NCBI GenBank assembly: GCA_030613505.1
Contig: JAUWLW010000056.1
Span: forward strand, 1 to 16,448
DNA length: 16,448 bases
Direction of reading: 5' to 3'
DNA from: Candidatus Zixiibacteriota bacterium
GTDB lineage: Bacteria; RBG-13-66-14; B26-G2; WVWN01
Part shown: one piece after another, positions 7,321 through 13,475 of the stretch
How the letters are laid out: each line of letters begins with the position of its first letter
Numbering within the stretch: position 1 is the first letter of the stretch
Notes under the pieces: generated by a model
What the model was told of the DNA's origin: nothing
The model's database searches: none
Seen by the model: only the letters and a program-made list of their open reading frames with translations
Program-made: the position numbers and the translations under genes

Positions 7321-8145
7321 ATGCTTACGAGAAAGGGAGTCATCGCGATTGCGGGGGCCTTGGCGTGCGCGGCGGCGGTAGCTTGGGCCGGGCCGGGGTC
7401 CGTGATAAGCTCGTTCAAAGTAACCGAGACCGGAGACCTTCCGCTCGGCGCCTACCGCGACGCGGACTACGTTTACGTAATCCACATGGCGCCGCTTTGG
7501 CACTACGCCATGAAATATACGCCGACCGGGAGCTTTGTCGGGATTTCATATTTCTGGAATATCCGTTTCGTTCCCGAAGACCCCGACCACAGCTTCCTCG
7601 GGTCCTCGTACATAACCCTCGCCGTAGAAGCCGGAGTGGTAACTTACCGGAAAGCGGGGGGGTCGCCCGTCCGGTGGGACCACACAAAGCTCATCGAGAC
7701 GCTCGGCTACGCCCACCGCCCCGGGAGCCCGTATTATTTCGTCGGCGTTGCGCCCGAAAGTAGCGATTACGATTACATCGTCTATCGCTTCAACACCGCC
7801 GGCAGCCTCATTAGTTCCTTTGTACCGCGTTACGGTTCGAAATTGGCGGCCACCGACCGCTTCGCGGGCGTTGCCGGCGAATATTTAATAACCTTTGGGG
7901 GATACGGAACCTGTGGCGTCTACGAACCTACCGGGTCCTTGGTCGCGACGTTCAACCAGGAGGCCGGGTGGATTTACGGCGGCACGGCCGGGCCGGGTTA
8001 CCCGGCCTTGTACGGCACGACGCTATGGGCTTTGGCGATGCAAGGCTACCGCGATAACGTCGTCTATCAAATCGATCTGGGTAACGAAATAATCCCCACG
8101 GTAGCGCCCGCGTCCCTGGGGAAGGTAAAGGCTTTGTTCCGTTAA
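7321..8145 (+). CDS. Exported protein of unknown function, beta-propeller-like
   Basis: This 274-residue protein starts at ATG 7321, 6 bases after AGGGAGG (7308-7314). Starting further upstream would put the promoter inside the gene. Residues 1-23 form a clear signal peptide ending AWA|GPG. The mature part is rich in Gly, Tyr, Ser and aromatic strands. It repeats a short turn motif: GSVISSF (26-32), TPTGSFVG (67-73), TAGSLISSF (159-167) and PTGSLVATF (203-211), the last three each preceded by Y-x-hydrophobic strands. This suggests blades of a small beta-propeller or similar all-beta fold. There is no lipobox and no transmembrane segment. The C-terminus PASLGKVKALFR is short and basic and could be a recognition tail, which is inference. 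It is a single-gene unit with its own strong promoter and terminator, so it is probably well expressed. I do not recognise the family. Confidence 0.85.
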   Translation: MLTRKGVIAIAGALACAAAVAWAGPGSVISSFKVTETGDLPLGAYRDADYVYVIHMAPLWHYAMKYTPTGSFVGISYFWNIRFVPEDPDHSFLGSSYITLAVEAGVVTYRKAGGSPVRWDHTKLIETLGYAHRPGSPYYFVGVAPESSDYDYIVYRFNTAGSLISSFVPRYGSKLAATDRFAGVAGEYLITFGGYGTCGVYEPTGSLVATFNQEAGWIYGGTAGPGYPALYGTTLWALAMQGYRDNVVYQIDLGNEIIPTVAPASLGKVKALFR

Positions 8146-8162
8146 GGGATGGCGTACGTAAT

Positions 8163-8190
8163 AAGGCCGGCGTTCAACGCCGGCCTTTTT
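8163..8190 (+). terminator. Rho-independent terminator, possibly serving both converging units
   Basis: AAGGCCGGCG (8163-8172) pairs with CGCCGGCCTT (8178-8187) around TTCAA, and T residues run on to 8190. It is strong for the plus-strand gene ending at 8145. Read on the minus strand, the same stem follows the sirtuin stop by about 55 bases but has only a broken TTATTA tail, so it would be weaker there. Confidence 0.9.
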
Positions 8191-8242
8191 CATATCTACG
8201 TTACGAAACGCGGGTTTACCGCCGCGGCGCGGTTATCTCACA

Positions 8243-8962
8243 TTACAGCAACCCGCCCAACACCTCCCCGGCCTTGCCGCGCCAGCTCTCGTCGGCCCGC
8301 GGCGTGAGCGGCGTTTCGTCGGGATTAACTTCGATAACGTACGCGCCGGCGTCCTTGGCGAGCTCCGGCAAATACGCCACCGGGTAGACGACCGCCGAGG
8401 TACCTACGACCAACATCAGGTCGCACGAGTTGGCCGCGGCGAACGCCCGGCCTATCGCCTCCTCCGGCAGCGCCTCGCCGAACCACACCACTCCCGGCCG
8501 CAGCAGGCCGCCGCAGCCGTCGCATTTGGGCGGCAGCTCCGGGAAGGGGAGGGTCCGGTCCTCGCGGCTCGAGCCGCAGGAGGTGCAGCGCACCTGCCAG
8601 ATGTCGCCGTGCACTTCTACCAGCTTGCTCGAGCCGGCGAGGCGGTGCAGGCCGTCGACGTTCTGCGTGACGAGGAGGAAGTCGCCGCGGTGCTCGCGCT
8701 CGAGGCGCGCGATGAACTCGTGGCCCGGGTTGGGTTTGCAGGCCGCCACCAGCTCCCGGCGCCACTGGTACCACTCCCACACCAGCTTGGCGTCGCGGGC
8801 GAAGGCGCCCGGCGTCGCGAGCTCCTCGGCGCGGAAGTTGCGCCACAGGCCGTCCTCGCCGCGGAAGGTGGGGACCCCCGACTCCGCCGACACGCCGGCG
8901 CCCGTAAGAACGACGACGCTGCCGGCGTCGTCCATGACTTCTTTTATTTTATCGGTTCCCAA
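8243..8962 (-). CDS. cobB: Sirtuin, NAD-dependent protein deacylase
   Basis: This 239-residue class III sirtuin removes acyl groups from lysines using NAD. The full signature set is present: GAGVSAESGVPTFR (21-34), TQNVDGLH (99-106), catalytic H118 in VHGD, zinc cysteines C126, C129, C147 and C150, and VVGTSA (185-190). Y65 and R68 in WYQWRRE match the Tyr-x-x-Arg pair that in SIRT5 and CobB favours succinyl- and malonyl-lysine, so desuccinylase activity is likely as well as deacetylation. The start is taken as TTG (8960-8962), which gives the usual ~15 residues before the first motif. No good ribosome site precedes it, and an in-frame ATG at 8933-8935 is an alternative. It is third in a minus-strand operon, 11 bases after the Wza-type gene, so translational coupling is likely. 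Confidence 0.94.
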   Translation of the reverse strand: MGTDKIKEVMDDAGSVVVLTGAGVSAESGVPTFRGEDGLWRNFRAEELATPGAFARDAKLVWEWYQWRRELVAACKPNPGHEFIARLEREHRGDFLLVTQNVDGLHRLAGSSKLVEVHGDIWQVRCTSCGSSREDRTLPFPELPPKCDGCGGLLRPGVVWFGEALPEEAIGRAFAAANSCDLMLVVGTSAVVYPVAYLPELAKDAGAYVIEVNPDETPLTPRADESWRGKAGEVLGGLL

Positions 8963-8973
8963 AGTCGTGGCGG

Positions 8974-9660
8974 TTACCGTTCCCAGGTAGTGCGGTAGAC
9001 GGAATTGACGCGCAGGTACGCCGACAGCGACGGCGATATGTCGGTGAGGAAGTCGTTGAGGTTGGTGATGAACGTCTTGGGGATGACGACGACGTCGCCC
9101 TTCTCGAGGGGGATGTTGAGCGTGATGGCGCCCTCGTCTATGACCTGCTCCATGTCGATACGCATAACCCGGGGTTCGTCGTAGAACGCGCGGACTACCA
9201 TCGTGCTCGCGCGGGCGGCGCTGCGCTCGTACCCGCCGGCTTCGGCCACCGTCTCCAACAGCGTCGTCCGGCCCTGGAACCTGTACACGCCCGGTTTCTT
9301 GACCTCCCCCAGGACGTAGACGACGCAGGAATTGTACTCGGTGACTTCGACCGTTACCTGGGGGTCTTTATAATACGCCGACAACTCGTCGCGCAGCAAG
9401 CGGTTGAACGCCGGGAGCGGGACGCCCGCGGCCTGAATTTCGCCCACGTACGGGAAGGCGATCTTGCCGTCGAGGCGGACGGTGTAGTTGCCGGTGAGGT
9501 CGTTTTCGCCGGCGACGCGGATGTTCAGTACGTCCGTTTCGCCGATTACGTACCCTTCGGGCGCGGCCACTTCTTCGGCCAAGGCCGCCGGCGGCTCCTC
9601 GGCCGCGACGGCCGCCGCCGAAAGCGCTGCGCCCAGCATTATCGATAGCGTCGGCCTCAT
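8974..9660 (-). CDS. Wza-type polysaccharide export protein (Poly_export + SLBB)
   Basis: This 228-residue exported protein should form the periplasmic/outer-membrane channel for a surface polysaccharide. Residues 1-20 are a signal peptide (AAVAA|EE). Residues ~36-108 are the polysaccharide export domain: GYVIGETDVLNIRVAGENDL, then VRLDGKIAFPYVGEIQAAG. Residues ~112-195 are an SLBB domain: VYVLGEVKKPGVYRF, then LLETVAEAGGY and LEKGDVVVIPK. The last ~30 residues (FLTDISPSLSAYLRVNSVYR) could be the amphipathic helix that makes the outer-membrane pore. Unlike E. coli Wza there is no lipobox cysteine, and the protein is short, with one SLBB domain. It lies 4 bases after the H1-tailed coiled-coil gene and 11 before the sirtuin gene. 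The natural partner is the Wzc-like kinase at 1329-3701. Confidence 0.93.
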   Translation of the reverse strand: MRPTLSIMLGAALSAAAVAAEEPPAALAEEVAAPEGYVIGETDVLNIRVAGENDLTGNYTVRLDGKIAFPYVGEIQAAGVPLPAFNRLLRDELSAYYKDPQVTVEVTEYNSCVVYVLGEVKKPGVYRFQGRTTLLETVAEAGGYERSAARASTMVVRAFYDEPRVMRIDMEQVIDEGAITLNIPLEKGDVVVIPKTFITNLNDFLTDISPSLSAYLRVNSVYRTTWER

Positions 9661-9664
9661 ACCC

Positions 9665-10054
9665 TTACCGTTTCGCCTTGCGCGTTTTCTTCGCGCTCTT
9701 TCGGGTTGTTTTCTTCTTCGCGGGCCGGCGTCGCGCGCCGCCGCTTTTACGCGATAGCTTCTCGATCTCTTTGAACAGCTTGTCGACCTCGCGCTCGAGG
9801 GCCGCGATTTTTTTGACGTGCCTTTTTACGGCCGCGTCGGCGTTTACGTCGGCCTTCGCCAGCGATAGCTGGTAGGCTCTTTCGCCGAGTTCGGCGAATA
9901 ACCGTTCGATACGGCGCCGGTGCGCGAAGATGCGAAGGCGAAGGGCCGTGGCGAGGGACAGGTCTTCGGCTCTAGCCGCGGCGTACGTTACGCCCTCCTT
10001 GGCGATGCTGACGCCCTTTTCGAAGGTTTTCTTGATATCGTCCATTTGCACCAT
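9665..10054 (-). CDS. Small coiled-coil protein with a histone-H1-like lysine/arginine tail
   Basis: This 129-residue protein starts at ATG (10052-10054) behind AAGGAG (10059-10064 on the plus map). Residues 5-60 are helical and amphipathic (IKKTFEKGVSIAKEG, then RIERLFAELGERAYQL). Residues 70-101 form a heptad-like coiled coil (VKKIAALEREVDKLFKEIEKL). The last 28 residues carry 16 Lys/Arg with Ala, Pro and Thr between them (PAKKKTTRKSAKKTRKAKR), as in bacterial histone-H1-like or phasin-associated tails. There is no signal peptide or membrane segment, so it is cytoplasmic. The tail could bind DNA, RNA or an anionic polymer; this is inference from charge only. It heads the operon with the polysaccharide export and sirtuin genes. 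A lysine-rich tail beside a lysine deacylase is suggestive but unproven. The family is not recognised. Confidence 0.85.
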   Translation of the reverse strand: MVQMDDIKKTFEKGVSIAKEGVTYAAARAEDLSLATALRLRIFAHRRRIERLFAELGERAYQLSLAKADVNADAAVKRHVKKIAALEREVDKLFKEIEKLSRKSGGARRRPAKKKTTRKSAKKTRKAKR

Positions 10055-10073
10055 ATCTCTCCTTTCCGGCCTT

Positions 10074-10103
10074 ATTTTACTACACCGGGCGGCGGCTCGT
10101 CAA
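10074..10103 (-). promoter_or_regulatory. Promoter of the minus-strand coiled-coil/Wza/sirtuin operon
   Basis: On the minus strand, TTGACG (plus 10098-10103) is followed after 18 bp by TAAAAT (plus 10074-10079; 5 of 6 to TATAAT). The predicted start is near 10067, so the leader is only about 13 bases and opens almost at the AAGGAG ribosome site. Confidence 0.65.
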
Positions 10104-10123
10104 GAGCGAGTATAGCCTTTTGC

Positions 10124-10152
10124 TTGACAGCCGCTGGGAGCTGCCTTAATAT
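10124..10152 (+). promoter_or_regulatory. Promoter of the glycosyltransferase/murA unit, probably leaderless
   Basis: TTGACA (10124-10129) is followed after 17 bp by TAATAT (10147-10152), only 8 bases before the ATG at 10161. A start about 7-9 bases after the -10 falls on or next to the A of the ATG. No ribosome-binding sequence lies between. Its -35 is 20 bp from the -35 of the divergent minus-strand promoter, so one regulator could act on both. Confidence 0.65.
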
Positions 10153-10160
10153 ATCGTTTA

Positions 10161-12065
10161 ATGGCGGGTCCGGCTCGGCGGATAAAGTTGAACGGCACGC
10201 GGGTGGCGCTCGTATTGGTTCTCGCCGCGGGCGCGGCGACGAGCTTCTACCGCCTCGGCGTCCACAGCCTTTGGTTCGACGAGATAACCGGCGCCCGCGT
10301 CGCCGACTTGCGGAGCGCGGCCGATATCTTGGCGGCCAGCAAGATGGACTCGCACCCGCCCGCGACGGCGCTCGCCGAGCACTGGAGCAGGAAGGCGTTC
10401 GGCCTGTCGGAGTGGTCGCTGAGGTTGCCGGCGGCGCTGGCGTCGTCGGCGGCGCTGGTTTTCATCTTCGCGATCGCGGCGGCGTGGGGAGGGCCCCGGG
10501 TCGGCTGCCTGGCGGCCGCGCTGGCGGCGTTCTCGCCTCCTTTCGTATATTTCGCCCATACCGCGCGGCCGTACGCGCTCGCGATGTTTTTCGTGGCGGC
10601 GGCGTCCGCCTGTTTCCTCTTCGCTTTTCGGGGGGAGCGGAAGTACGTGTGGTTTCCGTTGTACGCCGTTTTCGCCGCGCTCGCGCTCTACAGCCATTAC
10701 TTCGCGGCCTTGGTGATAGCGGTTTTCGCGGCGATAGCCGTACTCGCGTGGCTGCCGGCGCTCCGGCCGCGGGGGGCGGAGTCGACGGGCCGGTACGCGG
10801 TAATATTCGCGCTGTTGTTCGTCGCGACGTGCGCGGCGGTCGCCGCGGCTTGGCCCGTCTTCGGGAAGGCGATATACGACCGCGGGCGCTTTCCCGGCGG
10901 CGAGATGGCGGTAACGCCGTCGGTGGTATGGGGCGCTTTCGCGGTAGCGGGGTGGGACCGGGCGGCGGCCAACGCCCTTTTCGTAGGGGCGTGGGCCGGG
11001 GGGGTGGTATCCGTGTGGCGGCGGGCGGGCGCCTTCGCCGGAGCCGCGTCGCTGGCTTTGGTGGCGCTGCCGGCGTTCTTGCCCGTAATAGCGATCAGGG
11101 TCACGACGCAATATTGGAACCCGCGGTTTTCGTACTTCGCGTTCCCTGCGGCGATGGCGGTGGCGGCGTTCGGCTTCGTCGCGTCGGCGAAGTGGCTGGC
11201 GGCCGCGTCGCGACGGCGTTTCGCCGCCGCGGCCCTCGCGGGGGTCTTGGCGGCGGGGGTGGTCCGCGCCGTCGCCGACGGCGTCGTAGCGCTGCGCGTC
11301 CGCTACGCGGCGCCGGAACAGGATTTCCGGGGCGCGGTCGCGTTGGTGAACCGGAATCGGAATTGGCAGACCAAGGTGCTGGTATGGCCTTATCGCAACA
11401 GCGACTGCTTTCTCTATTACACTAAAACGCAAGGGGGGCCCGGCGCGATGGCCAAGCCGCGCTCCGGCGTCTATAAAACACTCGAGCGGTGGCCGCGCGT
11501 CTTCGTCGTGTGCACCGACGGCGAGTTCACGGGCGAGCTGACGCGACGCTTCCCGGCCATGGTGCAGTTTCGCCTCCGGAGCGTGGACGTTTTGTACCAC
11601 GACTCGTCGTACGAAACCGCCGCGGAATTGTACGACCGGCTACCCGGGGATCTGGTCGGCGTGCCGCCGGGGGTAATGGCCAACGCCCTGGGCAGGCATG
11701 CGTTGCGCGCCGGCCACAAGAAAACCGCGTTGGGATTTTTCGAGAAAGCGTTGGCCGCCGGAAGACGCGACGAGGCCGCGACTTTCGACCTCGCCAACTT
11801 GTACGCCGGGCGCGGCGAATACGAACGGGCCCTACGGCTCGTCGGTGGTTACGTTAGGCGTCACCCCCACGAGTCCTGGCCCTATACCAGGGTGGCGGAG
11901 ACCTATTCCCAACGCGGCGACAAAAATTCCGCGATAGCTTATTACCGCCGCGCCCTCTGGCTCGAGCCGTCGAAGGACGCTTGGCGGGCACGGTTGAGGG
12001 ACCTGGTTTTGCACCGGCCCTTTTTCCGGGGTTTACTCGGTTATTCCGACCCCCGTTGGATGTGA
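10161..12065 (+). CDS. PMT/ArnT-like membrane glycosyltransferase with C-terminal TPR domain
   Basis: This 634-residue polytopic protein has the N-terminal signature of GT-C glycosyltransferases that use lipid-linked sugars. A first helix (~14-29) leads into the periplasmic loop HSLWFDE (35-41), with acidic D40/E41 as in the PMT/ArnT active site. DSHPP (63-67) and SLRLPAAL follow. Further helices continue to about residue 385. Residues ~395-490 form a soluble periplasmic-type domain. Residues ~505-615 are TPR-like repeats (ALGFFEKALAAGRRDEA, then AIAYYRRALWLEP). It probably adds a sugar to a lipid, protein or polysaccharide on the outer face of the inner membrane, and the TPR part may dock partners. 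ATG 10161 is needed to keep helix 1 whole and lies immediately after the promoter with no ribosome site. murA follows after 12 bases. The exact acceptor is unknown. Confidence 0.88.
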   Translation: MAGPARRIKLNGTRVALVLVLAAGAATSFYRLGVHSLWFDEITGARVADLRSAADILAASKMDSHPPATALAEHWSRKAFGLSEWSLRLPAALASSAALVFIFAIAAAWGGPRVGCLAAALAAFSPPFVYFAHTARPYALAMFFVAAASACFLFAFRGERKYVWFPLYAVFAALALYSHYFAALVIAVFAAIAVLAWLPALRPRGAESTGRYAVIFALLFVATCAAVAAAWPVFGKAIYDRGRFPGGEMAVTPSVVWGAFAVAGWDRAAANALFVGAWAGGVVSVWRRAGAFAGAASLALVALPAFLPVIAIRVTTQYWNPRFSYFAFPAAMAVAAFGFVASAKWLAAASRRRFAAAALAGVLAAGVVRAVADGVVALRVRYAAPEQDFRGAVALVNRNRNWQTKVLVWPYRNSDCFLYYTKTQGGPGAMAKPRSGVYKTLERWPRVFVVCTDGEFTGELTRRFPAMVQFRLRSVDVLYHDSSYETAAELYDRLPGDLVGVPPGVMANALGRHALRAGHKKTALGFFEKALAAGRRDEAATFDLANLYAGRGEYERALRLVGGYVRRHPHESWPYTRVAETYSQRGDKNSAIAYYRRALWLEPSKDAWRARLRDLVLHRPFFRGLLGYSDPRWM

Positions 12066-12077
12066 CGAGGTGCGAAT

Positions 12078-13346
12078 ATGGATAAGTACGTAATCGAGGG
12101 CGGCCGCCCTTTGCGGGGAACGGTAGCGGCGCAGGGGTCGAAAAACGCCTGCTTGCCGATGATGGCCGCGGCGCTTTTGGCCGACGGCGTTACGACGCTG
12201 CGCAACGTCCCGCGCCTGTCCGACATCGAGACCATGGCGGCGGTGTTGCGCGCCTTGGGCGCGACCATCGAGTGGGAGGGCCCGCACGTCTTGGCCGTCG
12301 ACACGCGGGGCGTCGACAAGTACGTGGCGCCGTACGACCTGGTGCGGCGGATGCGGGCGTCAATAGCGGTATTGGGGCCGCTGATGGGCCGTTTCCGCCG
12401 GGCGGAGGTATCGCTCCCCGGGGGGTGCGCGTTCGGCCCGCGGCCGGTGGACCTGCATATCAAAGCCCTTCGGGAGTTGGGCGCCACGGTGGAATTGGAG
12501 GGCGGGTACGTCGTGGCGCGTGCCGCGGCGCTGAAAGGTAAACGCGTGAACCTGAGCGGCCCCGCCGGCCCGAGCCGGGGCGCGACCGCCAACTTAATGA
12601 TGGCGGCGGCGTTGGCCGAAGGCGTCACCGTCATCGAAGACGCGGCCCGCGAGCCGGAGACCGTCGAACTCGTAAACATGCTCGGCGCCATGGGGGCCCG
12701 CGTAGAAGGTGGCGGCTCGGCGGAGATAACGGTGACGGGTGTGGACCGCCTCGAGCCCTGCGAGTACGAGGTGATGGCGGACCAGATCGAGGCCGGGACG
12801 TACGTACTCGCGGGCGCTATAACCGGCGGCGACGTAACGGTGGAGGGCGCCGATGCCGAATATTTAAGCTTATTTATCGGCACGTTGCGGGAGGCGGGCG
12901 TAACGGTTGACGTTTCGAACGGGGCCATCGCCGTCCGGGGGAATCTGCCGGTAGCGCCTTTGGAGATCAGGACCGGCCCCTACCCGGCCTTTCCGACGGA
13001 CCTCCAGCCGCAAATGACGGCGCTGCTGAGCCTGGCGTCGGGTCGTAGCGTCGTCGTGGAGGGGATTTACCCCGACCGCTTCAACCACGCCCCCGAGCTC
13101 GTTCGGTTGGGGGCCCACGTGGAGGTAACGCCGCCCACGGCCGTCATCAACGGCGTCCATCGCTTGTACGGCGCGTACGTAATGACTTCCGACCTCCGGG
13201 CCGGCGCGGCCCTGGTCTTGGCCGGCCTCGCCGCGGGGGGAGAGACGAACGTACGCCGTATCTACCATATTGACCGAGGCTACGAGGGTATGGAGGACAA
13301 GCTGACGTCGCTCGGCGCCGCCATTCGAAGGTTGGAGGAGGAATAA
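12078..13346 (+). CDS. murA: UDP-N-acetylglucosamine 1-carboxyvinyltransferase MurA
   Basis: This 422-residue cytoplasmic enzyme transfers enolpyruvate from PEP to UDP-GlcNAc, the first committed step of peptidoglycan synthesis. Conserved residues are in place: K22/N23 in QGSKNACLP, catalytic C117 in LPGGCAFGPRPVDLHI, D308 in YPAFPTDLQPQ and R374 in SDLRAGAALVLAGL. Since C117 is kept (not Asp), fosfomycin sensitivity would be expected by family knowledge. The length is standard and the gene looks intact. ATG 12078 follows GAGG (12067-12070) by 7 bases and lies 12 bases after the glycosyltransferase stop, so the two genes are probably co-transcribed. No clear terminator is seen after it before the next promoter, only T-rich sequence. 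Confidence 0.97.
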   Translation: MDKYVIEGGRPLRGTVAAQGSKNACLPMMAAALLADGVTTLRNVPRLSDIETMAAVLRALGATIEWEGPHVLAVDTRGVDKYVAPYDLVRRMRASIAVLGPLMGRFRRAEVSLPGGCAFGPRPVDLHIKALRELGATVELEGGYVVARAAALKGKRVNLSGPAGPSRGATANLMMAAALAEGVTVIEDAAREPETVELVNMLGAMGARVEGGGSAEITVTGVDRLEPCEYEVMADQIEAGTYVLAGAITGGDVTVEGADAEYLSLFIGTLREAGVTVDVSNGAIAVRGNLPVAPLEIRTGPYPAFPTDLQPQMTALLSLASGRSVVVEGIYPDRFNHAPELVRLGAHVEVTPPTAVINGVHRLYGAYVMTSDLRAGAALVLAGLAAGGETNVRRIYHIDRGYEGMEDKLTSLGAAIRRLEEE

Positions 13347-13360
13347 AGATGGGGCAAAGA

Positions 13361-13420
13361 AGGATTTTTAGAAAATTCGGAGTTTTTTGGCTTGACACTT
13401 GGCGTTTTAACGACTATAAT
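13361..13420 (+). promoter_or_regulatory. Perfect-consensus sigma70 promoter with T-rich upstream region
   Basis: TTGACA (13392-13397) and TATAAT (13415-13420) are separated by exactly 17 bp, full consensus at both boxes. An AT-rich stretch (13361-13388) lies just upstream. The start is predicted near 13427, giving a ~49-base leader to the ATG at 13476. The -35 TTG opens a longer frame that is not the true start. Confidence 0.93.
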
Positions 13421-13475
13421 GTTAGAGGTGGTGTGTAAAGGGTTTTCTTTAATTCCAAAGGGAAAGATTAACGTA

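Noticed and set aside
10158-11600. Long open frames antisense and out of frame across the glycosyltransferase gene
   Set aside because: Products are arginine- and glycine-rich low-complexity chains, while the sense frame has GT-C motifs and membrane helices.
12041-12928. Antisense frame over murA
   Set aside because: It is a Ser/Thr/Arg-rich shadow of a highly conserved enzyme.
13347-13391. Possible terminator between murA and the next promoter
   Set aside because: The T-rich stretches have only a weak AU hairpin; they fit an upstream promoter element better.
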